Of a stretch of DNA of 11,124 nucleotides, positions 6,047-11,124 are shown one piece after another. Source of the stretch: an uncultured Lachnospiraceae bacterium (GTDB lineage: Bacteria > Bacillota > Clostridia > Lachnospirales > Lachnospiraceae); NCBI GenBank assembly GCA_910585465.1, contig CAJUEW010000038.1:1-11124 (forward strand), given 5' to 3'. A program made the position numbers and the translations under genes. The notes beneath the pieces were generated by a model that had not been told where the DNA came from, ran no database searches, and saw nothing but the letters and a program-made list of their open reading frames with translations. The stretch's first letter is position 1. Every line of letters starts with the position of its first letter.

Positions 6047-7430
6047 GTCTGACTATCCTTTCTTTACTCAATTCACGCCTTATTCTGGAACCTATTACGC
6101 CCCAAAACAATATCAGGCTGAATAAAGCACCCACCGCATCTGATATCGTCCCTGCATAAAAAACATATCGTATATCCAGAAACAACGGCAGAATGCAAAG
6201 GCATATCATATATACAATTTTACGGAACAGCGACAACGGAAGCGCATATTTGACCTTTCCCATTGCAGTCAGGCCATCTACTAAGGCATACTGTACTGCA
6301 ATGCCAAGCAATGCAAACGTATACATACGGATACTGCCCGCGGCCAACTGTATTGTGCCTGACTCTTTCAAGAAAAATCCTGCAAACACCTCCGGCAATA
6401 CCTGCACTGCAATTCCCAATGTTCCGATGTATACTCCGCATAATAAAAACACATAAAGAAAAGCCTGCCGGATCTTTGTATCATTTCCTGCCCCATAGTG
6501 AAAGCTGAATATCGTTTGGCATCCTGTCGTGATCCCCTGTGCAGGACAGGCTACTATCGTCATAAAACTCTGGATAACCGTAGCACAGGTAATCAATATA
6601 TCTCCCTGCGAATCTCCACCGTATTTCCGTAACGAAGTATTCAGAAAAATAATGATCAGGTTATCCAATATCGTAATCATGAATGACATGCATCCTATGG
6701 ACAAGATTCTAAGTACAATCTTCTTTTGCAGCCTGCCTGGGCACAGGCGTACCGGAATAATCCTGCTGCGCAGAAAACAGATTACATAAACACATGTACA
6801 GCATTGTGCAATAACAGTTCCCCATGCTGCCCCCGCAATCCCCATACCGCACCCAAAAATCAGGATAGGGTCAAGAACCACATTTACCACAGCTCCAAGC
6901 GCCACTGAAATCATGCCCTGCCTTGCAAACCCCTGTGCCAGAATAAACTGGTTCAGCCCACATCCAAGAAGCGATGCAAAAGTCCCGCAGACATATATTG
7001 TAAAATAAGTTTCTGCGTAAGGGTACATATCTTTGCTGCTGCCCAGCAAGTATAGTATTTTTTCCCGGTTCAGTAAAAGCAGGGGAGTTACTGCCGCCGA
7101 TATAACTAAAATCATAAAAAAGGCGTTCCCAATGATCTCTTGCGCCCTGCGCTCCTCTTTCTGCCCAAGGCTGATGCTCATATAAGAAGCCCCGCCAATC
7201 CCTACCATAAATGCAAAAGCCGTCAGGGCTGTCAATGCCGGCGCACAGACACCGATACTCGCAAGGCAGAGGCTTCCTGTTTCCGGTATTTTACCAATAA
7301 AAATGCGGTCTACAATGTTGTATAAAATATTGAAAAGCTGGCCGAACATTGCGGGAATCCCTAAACGGATGACCAAACGGCTTACGGGCGTCTCCTCCAA
7401 CAATTCCTGCGTGTTTTTAAATCCAGACAT
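6039..7430 (-). CDS. MATE-family multidrug/metabolite efflux transporter
   Basis: 463 aa from the ATG at 7430, which has AGGTGG 6 nt upstream. A longer frame from 7475 would start inside a hairpin, so it is rejected. About 12 membrane segments are visible as two homologous six-helix halves. Family signatures include LVIRLGIPAMFGQLFNILYN near the N-terminus, DRIFIGK, and the diagnostic NVVLDPILIFGCGMGIAGAA (start of the helix 5-6 region). The protein is typical of the DinF/MepA-like branch, which exchanges Na+ or H+ for organic cations, drugs or metabolites. Its place inside a reductase operon suggests export of the substrate or reduced product. It overlaps the next gene by 8 bp. A hairpin in the 88-bp gap before it may tune its expression. 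Confidence 0.93.
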   Translation of the reverse strand: MSGFKNTQELLEETPVSRLVIRLGIPAMFGQLFNILYNIVDRIFIGKIPETGSLCLASIGVCAPALTALTAFAFMVGIGGASYMSISLGQKEERRAQEIIGNAFFMILVISAAVTPLLLLNREKILYLLGSSKDMYPYAETYFTIYVCGTFASLLGCGLNQFILAQGFARQGMISVALGAVVNVVLDPILIFGCGMGIAGAAWGTVIAQCCTCVYVICFLRSRIIPVRLCPGRLQKKIVLRILSIGCMSFMITILDNLIIIFLNTSLRKYGGDSQGDILITCATVIQSFMTIVACPAQGITTGCQTIFSFHYGAGNDTKIRQAFLYVFLLCGVYIGTLGIAVQVLPEVFAGFFLKESGTIQLAAGSIRMYTFALLGIAVQYALVDGLTAMGKVKYALPLSLFRKIVYMICLCILPLFLDIRYVFYAGTISDAVGALFSLILFWGVIGSRIRRELSKERIVRHG

Positions 7431-7447
7431 ATACAGCCACCTATAAA

Positions 7448-7488
7448 AGAACAGGCAAGGCAGCATTTCCGGCATACCCGCCTGTTCT
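7448..7488 (-). promoter_or_regulatory. Intercistronic hairpin before the MATE gene, terminator-like
   Basis: AGAACAGGC and GCCTGTTCT form a perfect 9-bp stem (minus strand 7480-7488 with 7448-7456) around a 23-nt loop. The minus-strand 3' arm runs into TTTTAT. The short U-run makes this a partial terminator or an mRNA-stabilising structure; it could lower expression of the genes beyond the NTF2-like one. Confidence 0.5.
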
Positions 7489-7518
7489 CCACTTTCTCCA
7501 CTGTTCTACTTGTGACGG

Positions 7519-7902
7519 TTATTTCTGAATGGTATCGGAATTCTGGTTATATGCCTTTGCAACGCATTTCCATTCGCCATCCATCTTCAACAGAAGCAGC
7601 ACATCCGTGAAGTCAATGCGGTTGCCCCAGCCTTCTTCCAGCACACGGACAACAGCCAGGGATTCCTCAACCATCAGGACGTCCACACGAGCCTTGAAAT
7701 TATCGCCGCCGGGTACGGTATCCACATTGTGGTAGAACTGCTCAATAGAGCCATGCTCCAGCTTACCGTCCAGATAGCCGAACAAAACAGCTTCATCCGT
7801 GAACAGCTCCTTTGCATATGCGCTGTTACCCTCAGCAACACTCTTGACAAACTTCATTGCAGCAGCCTCTACTGCCTGATATTCCTTTAATTCTGCTCTC
7901 AT
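7519..7902 (-). CDS. NTF2-like fold protein, Lumazine_bd_2-like
   Basis: 127 aa, cytoplasmic, no signal peptide. The order helix (AAMKFVKSVAEGNSAYAKEL), strand (DEAVLFGYLDGK), basic pocket residues, then long strands ending FTDVLLLLKMDGEWKCVAKA matches the NTF2/SnoaL superfamily and especially proteins annotated as putative lumazine-binding (PF12893). The D-x-L-x-L-x-K-x-D-G-x-W-x-x-x-x-K tail is the telling part. The superfamily includes ketosteroid isomerases and dehydratases, so a role in isomerising or binding the reductase's substrate or a flavin-like ligand is possible, but no catalytic residues can be assigned with confidence. The start has AAGGAGG 8 nt upstream; it lies 67 bp after the large reductase in the same operon. 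Confidence 0.8.
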   Translation of the reverse strand: MRAELKEYQAVEAAAMKFVKSVAEGNSAYAKELFTDEAVLFGYLDGKLEHGSIEQFYHNVDTVPGGDNFKARVDVLMVEESLAVVRVLEEGWGNRIDFTDVLLLLKMDGEWKCVAKAYNQNSDTIQK

Positions 7903-7969
7903 TGTAATAGCCTCCTTAAAATTTTTTTACATTATATAAAGCATTCTGCCTCATACCATAATAAATAGA

Positions 7970-9943
7970 TTAAATATTGTTCCCTACCTCATAGCCGTCC
8001 CATACAGCATGAAGGATCGTGCTGACCTTCTGGCCATCGCCAATCTCATAAACAGCAGCACCGCATCCCTGGAGCTCCTGCGCCATGGATGGAACCGGGC
8101 GGAAACCAACTGCGATCACAACCGAATCCGCATCAAATGCCTTTTTCTGGCCATCGCTCTCCAGAATGACCCTGCCATCTTCCACCGCAGAAAGACGGTG
8201 GTTCTCCAATACAGACACATGATGATGTTCAAACAAATCCGGGATCATCTGGCCATTTGGGATCGGGGATGGAATACCTGCTGACAGAATCTTAGGCAGG
8301 GCTTCCACAACCGTAACCTCTTTGCCGTCCTGTGCATATTCTAATGCCATTTCACAGCCAACCAGACCGCCTCCGATTACCATGACCTTTTGCCCGACCT
8401 TTTCCGGATGTGCAAATGCTTCCATACAGCCGATTATCTTTTTATCATCTATTCCCGGCACTTTCGGCATGACAGGGGCGGAACCTGCTGCCACAATGAT
8501 CACATCTGCATCCATATTGCGAAGCTGGTCAGCAGTAACAGCTTCCCCGGTATGGATCTCCACAGGCAGTACCTTTAATTCATTCTGATACCACGCATTT
8601 AATTCCCGTACCTCTTTTTTGAAACTGTGGGAGCCACCAGGAATCAGGTTGCCGCCCAGAGACTCATTCTTTTCATACAAAGAAACTTTATGTCCACGCA
8701 TGGCTGCGGTTCTGGCAGCCTCCATACCGGCAACACCGCCGCCCACGACCACAACCTTTTTCGGCTGTACACAGGGACGGAGTGCATACCTCACTTCCCG
8801 CATTGCTGCCGGGTTTACTGCACAGGTAGGCTGTTTTCCCTGCTGGAGCCTTGTGATACACCCCTGATTGCAGGCAATGCAGGGACGGATCTTCTCCGTA
8901 TGTCCGGTCAGCACCTTGTTTGGATACTCCGGATCTGCCAAAGCCGCACGACCAAGGACAACCGCATCAATCTTACCATCCCGAATCGCCCTCTCCGCAA
9001 TATCCGCTTCATTCATCCGGCCTCCTGCCAGAATTGGGATATTAACAGCTTCTTTTGCCTTCGCTGCCAATTCCACCAGATACCCTTTCGGCATATACAT
9101 AGGCGGGCAGGCATAGTAGAAGGAATCGTAAATACCTGTATCTACGTTCAGGCAGTCATAGCCATAGGATTCCAGCAGCTTCGCTATCTCAATCCCTTCT
9201 TCCAGTGTACGGCCAATTTCCTCCTCACCAGTCAAACTTGCCTGCTCAAATCCTTTTACAAAGGTTTTCAGTCCAAGACGCATACTGACTGGAAAATCAC
9301 TGCCGCATTCCTGCTTAATGCCTTCCAGAATTTCCTTTGCCGCCCGTAAACGGTTTTCCAGGCTGCCGCCATATTCATCAGTGCGGTGGTTCATCATGGA
9401 CAGGGCAAACTGGTCAAGCAGATACCCCCAGTGGATGGAATGAACCTCTACGCCAGAGAAACCCGAATCCTTTGCAATTTTAGATGCCTTTACAACGGAC
9501 TCAATTTTAGATTTGATCTGGTCACGGGTCAGTTCCGGTGAAACTTCCCCCGGATGCCGGAAAACATGTACAGAAGATGGCGCCGGAAGATTGGGGTAAT
9601 TCCGCCCAAGTCCCATAGTAATCTGAGCAAAGATTTTTGTACCGTAAGTGCCTGCCCTCTCATTCAGTTCCGTTGCCGTCATCTTAAACGCATCCGGATT
9701 CTGTAAGATTGTCGGGCCAACCCCGGTATACGGATCAACGGTTCCATCCGCTGCGATTGCCCCGGTAAAAATCAGACCAAAGCCGCCTTTCGCCCTCTCT
9801 ACAAGATATTGTATCGTTTCGTCTTTCAGACCACCTCCCGGAAGATGATGCTGTCCGCCGCCAATTGGCGCCATACAAAACCTGTTCTTAATGGTCAGTC
9901 TGCCAATCTGGAGCGGCTTTCCTAAATACTCATAGTTCTGCAT
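7970..9943 (-). CDS. Enoate-reductase / old-yellow-enzyme-type Fe-S flavoenzyme
   Basis: 657 aa with the full 2,4-dienoyl-CoA/2-enoate reductase layout. A TIM barrel with FMN covers about residues 1-350 (LTIKNRFCMAPIGGG; GVEVHSIHWGYLLDQF; NHRTDEYGGSLENRLRAAKE). The 4Fe-4S cysteines are C355-x2-C358-x3-C362-x11-C374. Two Rossmann folds follow: FAD at VVVVGGGVAGMEAA (397-410) and NAD(P)H at MVIGGGLVGCEMA (521-533), with the closing VVIAVGFRP (608-616). Electrons flow NAD(P)H to FAD to Fe-S to FMN to an activated C=C bond. Residues 168-174 read H-S-I-H-W-G-Y; this has one residue more than the H-G-A-H-G-Y of BaiCD-type enzymes, and I see no HGDR motif of bilirubin reductase. The substrate is unknown; cinnamate-like, steroid-like or other enones are all possible. 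The start has AAAGGAGG 7 nt upstream; first gene of the operon. Confidence 0.93.
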   Translation of the reverse strand: MQNYEYLGKPLQIGRLTIKNRFCMAPIGGGQHHLPGGGLKDETIQYLVERAKGGFGLIFTGAIAADGTVDPYTGVGPTILQNPDAFKMTATELNERAGTYGTKIFAQITMGLGRNYPNLPAPSSVHVFRHPGEVSPELTRDQIKSKIESVVKASKIAKDSGFSGVEVHSIHWGYLLDQFALSMMNHRTDEYGGSLENRLRAAKEILEGIKQECGSDFPVSMRLGLKTFVKGFEQASLTGEEEIGRTLEEGIEIAKLLESYGYDCLNVDTGIYDSFYYACPPMYMPKGYLVELAAKAKEAVNIPILAGGRMNEADIAERAIRDGKIDAVVLGRAALADPEYPNKVLTGHTEKIRPCIACNQGCITRLQQGKQPTCAVNPAAMREVRYALRPCVQPKKVVVVGGGVAGMEAARTAAMRGHKVSLYEKNESLGGNLIPGGSHSFKKEVRELNAWYQNELKVLPVEIHTGEAVTADQLRNMDADVIIVAAGSAPVMPKVPGIDDKKIIGCMEAFAHPEKVGQKVMVIGGGLVGCEMALEYAQDGKEVTVVEALPKILSAGIPSPIPNGQMIPDLFEHHHVSVLENHRLSAVEDGRVILESDGQKKAFDADSVVIAVGFRPVPSMAQELQGCGAAVYEIGDGQKVSTILHAVWDGYEVGNNI

Positions 9944-9995
9944 GTCTGTGCCTCCTTTACCTGCAGGATTGACTTTTCCTGCTGTTGATATTATA

Positions 9996-10023
9996 ATTAT
10001 AGCGAGAATGAAACAGAAAACAA
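9996..10023 (-). promoter_or_regulatory. Promoter of the reductase operon
   Basis: On the minus strand TTGTTT (10018-10023) and a perfect TATAAT (9996-10001) are separated by 16 bases. The transcript would start about 45-50 nt before the reductase ATG. The -35 abuts the palindrome proposed as the HxlR operator. Confidence 0.65.
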
Positions 10024-10046
10024 GTACGCACCTTTAAGTGCGATAC
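10024..10046. promoter_or_regulatory. Candidate HxlR operator between the divergent genes
   Basis: CGCAC-N6-GTGCG (10027-10042) is an exact inverted repeat. Allowing a one-base bulge, the arms extend to GTA...TAC (10024-10046). It sits just upstream of the operon's -35 on one strand and overlaps the expected -35 position of the regulator's own promoter on the other. The regulator's -10 would be TATACT at 10061-10066. This placement fits control of both directions by the HxlR protein. Confidence 0.6.
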
Positions 10047-10087
10047 TAACATGAAAGTTATATACTTACCTAAAGGAGAGTGTAAAA

Positions 10088-10420
10088 ATGGGCGAACGCT
10101 GCATATCACAAGAATGCCTGGAAACAACAGGTTTTAGCTACACATTATCCCTCATCAATGGGAAATACAAAATGACAATTCTTTATACGCTTATGGAATT
10201 TGGTATTGTCCGGTTTAATGAAATGAAAAAATACATTGGGGAAATTTCTTATAAGACGCTTAGTTCTACCTTAAAGGAATTGGAAGCAGATCAGTTAGTA
10301 CACAGAAAAGAATATCCCCAGATTCCCCCAAAGGTAGAATACAGCCTTACAGAGCGCGGAAAATCTTTAATACCAATTCTTGACGGAATGTGCGAATGGG
10401 GAGACAAAAACAGGCTATAA
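10088..10420 (+). CDS. HxlR-family winged-helix transcriptional regulator
   Basis: 110 aa, the normal length for the family. Typical text is CLETTGFSYTLSLINGKYKM near the N-terminus, then the recognition region FNEMKKYIGEISYKTLSSTL with KELEADQLVHRKEY, and the wing IPPKVEYSLTERGKSLIPIL, ending with CEWG. Cysteines at positions 5, 10 and near 101 could sense redox or electrophiles, as in some HxlR proteins, but this is not proven. The ribosome binding site AAAGGAG lies about 9 nt before the ATG. It is transcribed divergently from the reductase operon across a 144-bp gap that holds the palindromic operator candidate, so it is very likely the operon's local regulator, responding to the substrate or to reactive electrophiles. 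Confidence 0.93.
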   Translation: MGERCISQECLETTGFSYTLSLINGKYKMTILYTLMEFGIVRFNEMKKYIGEISYKTLSSTLKELEADQLVHRKEYPQIPPKVEYSLTERGKSLIPILDGMCEWGDKNRL

Positions 10421-10469
10421 TGAATTTAAACTTATACTCAATCTTACATTGAAAATAACATATAAAACA

Positions 10470-10540
10470 TTTTGATTTTGGCTCTGGGGGGTTCAAATTT
10501 TCAGAAACAGAGGGTTCAAATTTCTGTGGGGAGGGTTCAT
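10470..10540 (+). repeat. Repeat cluster A, GGGTTCAAATTT units (IS-end-like)
   Basis: GGGTTCAAATTT occurs at 10489-10500 and 10512-10523, with a truncated copy (GGGTTCAT) at 10533-10540, spaced 23 and 21 bp. A TTTTGATTTTG at 10470-10480 in the same block links it to cluster B. Multiple short repeats about two helical turns apart are typical of the ends of IS21-family elements, where the transposase binds. Confidence 0.5.
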
Positions 10541-10586
10541 GCACAAACACTTCTCCTATTTATACCACAGCACACATGAAAAAGAA

Positions 10587-10625
10587 AAAGGCATCTGACG
10601 GAATCCAATATCGCCAAATGCCTTT
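10587..10625. terminator. Weak bidirectional terminator after the HxlR gene
   Basis: AAAGGCAT (10587-10594) and ATGCCTTT (10618-10625) form a perfect 8-bp stem with a 23-nt loop. T-rich sequence follows on both strands (TTTATTTC on plus, TTTTTCTTTTTC on minus). The long loop makes it weak. Confidence 0.4.
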
Positions 10626-10716
10626 ATTTCTGCGGTTTTACACCTATTCTGTTTTTTCTCTTTGTATCAATTAAGCGAGTTTTATTTCTATCTTCCCACC
10701 GTCTTTGATACAATTC

Positions 10717-10807
10717 GATTTTGCCTTTATACTTTTTGATTTTGCCCTGTACCTTTTGATTTTCCCCCATGGCAAAATCAAAAGGTATAGGGGGAAAATC
10801 AAAAGGT
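10717..10807. repeat. Repeat cluster B, GATTTTGCC units in both orientations
   Basis: Three forward units (GATTTT at 10717, 10738 and 10758, spaced 21 and 20 bp) are followed by two inverted units (AAAATC at 10774 and 10795, spaced 21). ACCTTTTGATTTTCCCCC (10751-10768) is an exact inverted repeat of 10790-10807 (18 bp), and TTTTGATTTTGCC (10734-10746) of 10771-10783 (13 bp). It looks like the left and right ends of one insertion sequence brought together with the body removed. Confidence 0.6.
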
Positions 10808-10819
10808 TCTCCGGCCCAT

Positions 10820-10860
10820 AAAAAAGACCTGCGGTATGCCCATAACCGCAGGTCTTTTTT
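10820..10860. terminator. Strong bidirectional intrinsic terminator
   Basis: GACCTGCGGT (10826-10835) and ACCGCAGGTC (10845-10854) form a perfect 10-bp stem with a 9-nt loop, preceded by six A and followed by six T. It would end transcription from either side and insulates the right-hand repeats. Confidence 0.9.
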
Positions 10861-10894
10861 ATGTTTTTATTTCCATCCCGTTCTTAAATGATTA

Positions 10895-10971
10895 TTATCA
10901 AGCTTGGGAGCCACCGTTCTTAAGCTTGAGAGCCATTGGAATCTACTGTATTATCAAGCTTGAGAGCCACC
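10895..10971 (+). repeat. Repeat cluster C, AAGCTTGAGAGCCA units
   Basis: TTATCAAGCTTGGGAGCCAC (from 10895) recurs from 10951 with a single change (G to A), and a middle unit AAGCTTGAGAGCCA lies at 10922-10935. Unit starts are 22 and 34 bp apart. Like clusters A and B this resembles the multiple terminal repeats of an IS21-like end; no transposase gene remains in the window. Confidence 0.5.
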
Positions 10972-10986
10972 ACTATATATAGTGGT
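10969..10986. repeat. 18-bp perfect palindrome
   Basis: ACCACTATATATAGTGGT is its own reverse complement. It abuts the third unit of repeat cluster C. It could be a protein binding site or a target hot spot for insertion. Confidence 0.8.
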
Positions 10987-11069
10987 TACGATAGAAAATA
11001 TTGATATGGAGTATTGGCCTCTTTTAAACTGTATTTCATGAAGGATTATATCTTTCAAATACATCTTAA

Positions 11070-11124
11070 GGTAAGCGATACAAAACACACCGTAATGAAA
11101 AGAAGTGCATGTTGTGATATACTC
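11070..11124 (+). repeat. Right copy of 55-bp terminal inverted repeat
   Basis: Exact reverse complement of bases 1-55. Read outward (rightward) it begins GGTAAGCGATAC, as at the left edge. The bases just inside differ from those at the left (CATCTTAA here, AGATAAGT there, both read outward), so the shared sequence begins at this point. Confidence 0.9.

Larger units (their letters stand above)
10421..11069. other. Gene-free region with terminators and IS-end-like repeats
   Basis: About 650 bp without a supportable gene on either strand. It holds two terminator-like hairpins, three repeat families and a palindrome, each listed separately. The pattern suggests repeated insertion and loss of mobile elements. 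A short frame from the ATG at 11038 runs open through the right edge but has no ribosome binding site. Confidence 0.6.

Noticed and set aside
7431..7475. Start of the MATE gene at 7475
   Set aside because: The extension lies in a 9-bp-stem hairpin and has a poorly spaced Shine-Dalgarno, while 7430 has AGGTGG at 6 nt and the usual MATE N-terminus.
8627..9349. 240-codon open frame on the plus strand inside the large reductase gene
   Set aside because: It is antisense to a clearly conserved enzyme, has no ribosome binding site, and its translation looks like no natural protein.
7970..9943. Bilirubin reductase (BilR) or bile-acid reductase BaiCD/BaiH
   Set aside because: No HGDR motif of BilR is seen, the active-site loop differs from BaiCD, and no other bai genes are present. 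Only the broad family is assigned.
10470..10971. Repeats as a CRISPR array
   Set aside because: Units are short, too few, partly inverted and not separated by regular unique spacers; no cas gene is present.
1..11124. The whole window as an 11-kb transposon with 55-bp ends
   Set aside because: No transposase or recombinase is inside, and the edges match outward-facing ends of an element lying outside; kept only as an alternative.

Overview
The window looks like DNA from a gut-type anaerobic Firmicute (class Clostridia, probably Lachnospiraceae). The reasons are strong AAAGGAGG-type ribosome binding sites, short intergenic gaps, moderate GC, and a gene set typical of that group: HxlR regulator, Fe-S/flavin enoate-reductase-type enzyme, iron-sulfur-flavoprotein-like reductases, MATE pump and secreted-type flavodoxin. 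The species cannot be fixed from the sequence alone.

Edges. The first 55 bases and the last 55 bases are perfect inverted copies of each other and diverge at base 56. Read outward, each begins GGTAAGCG, which resembles the end of an IS66-type insertion sequence. The simplest reading is that the segment is a whole contig or a segment bounded by two outward-facing copies of a multicopy element. An 11-kb invertible segment or a transposon with 55-bp ends is less likely, because no recombinase lies inside.

Left part (about 180-2680, all leftward). A Phd/Doc-type toxin-antitoxin pair (4-bp overlap) has a good promoter and two direct 10-bp repeats that may be its operator. Upstream lie three ORFs in one reading frame separated only by TAA codons. 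They read as one decayed mobile-element protein of about 410 codons with two nonsense mutations. Its 5' side is a roughly 350-nt leader with a good promoter, a Shine-Dalgarno folded into a hairpin, a small leader ORF and two successive intrinsic terminators. This layout is typical of ribosome-mediated attenuation.

Central part (about 2630-10420). This is the main system. An HxlR regulator is transcribed rightward. Divergent from it is a leftward, tightly packed eight-gene run: enoate-reductase/old-yellow-enzyme-type Fe-S flavoenzyme, NTF2-like (Lumazine_bd_2-like) protein, MATE exporter, membrane di-haem-b-like protein fused to a flavodoxin, two NADPH-dependent FMN-reductase/iron-sulfur-flavoprotein-like proteins, a split-barrel flavin reductase, and a receiver-less OmpR-type winged-helix protein ending in a terminator. 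An imperfect palindrome in the divergent promoter is a candidate HxlR operator. I infer an inducible redox/detoxification module that reduces an activated C=C substrate (diet-, host- or drug-derived), recycles flavin electrons, may link to the membrane, and exports substrate or product. The substrate is unknown.

Right part (10421-11069). No gene is recognisable. It holds a strong bidirectional terminator and three different families of short repeats, mostly spaced about 21-23 bp, that look like leftover ends of IS21-like elements. It also holds an 18-bp perfect palindrome, then the right copy of the 55-bp edge repeat.
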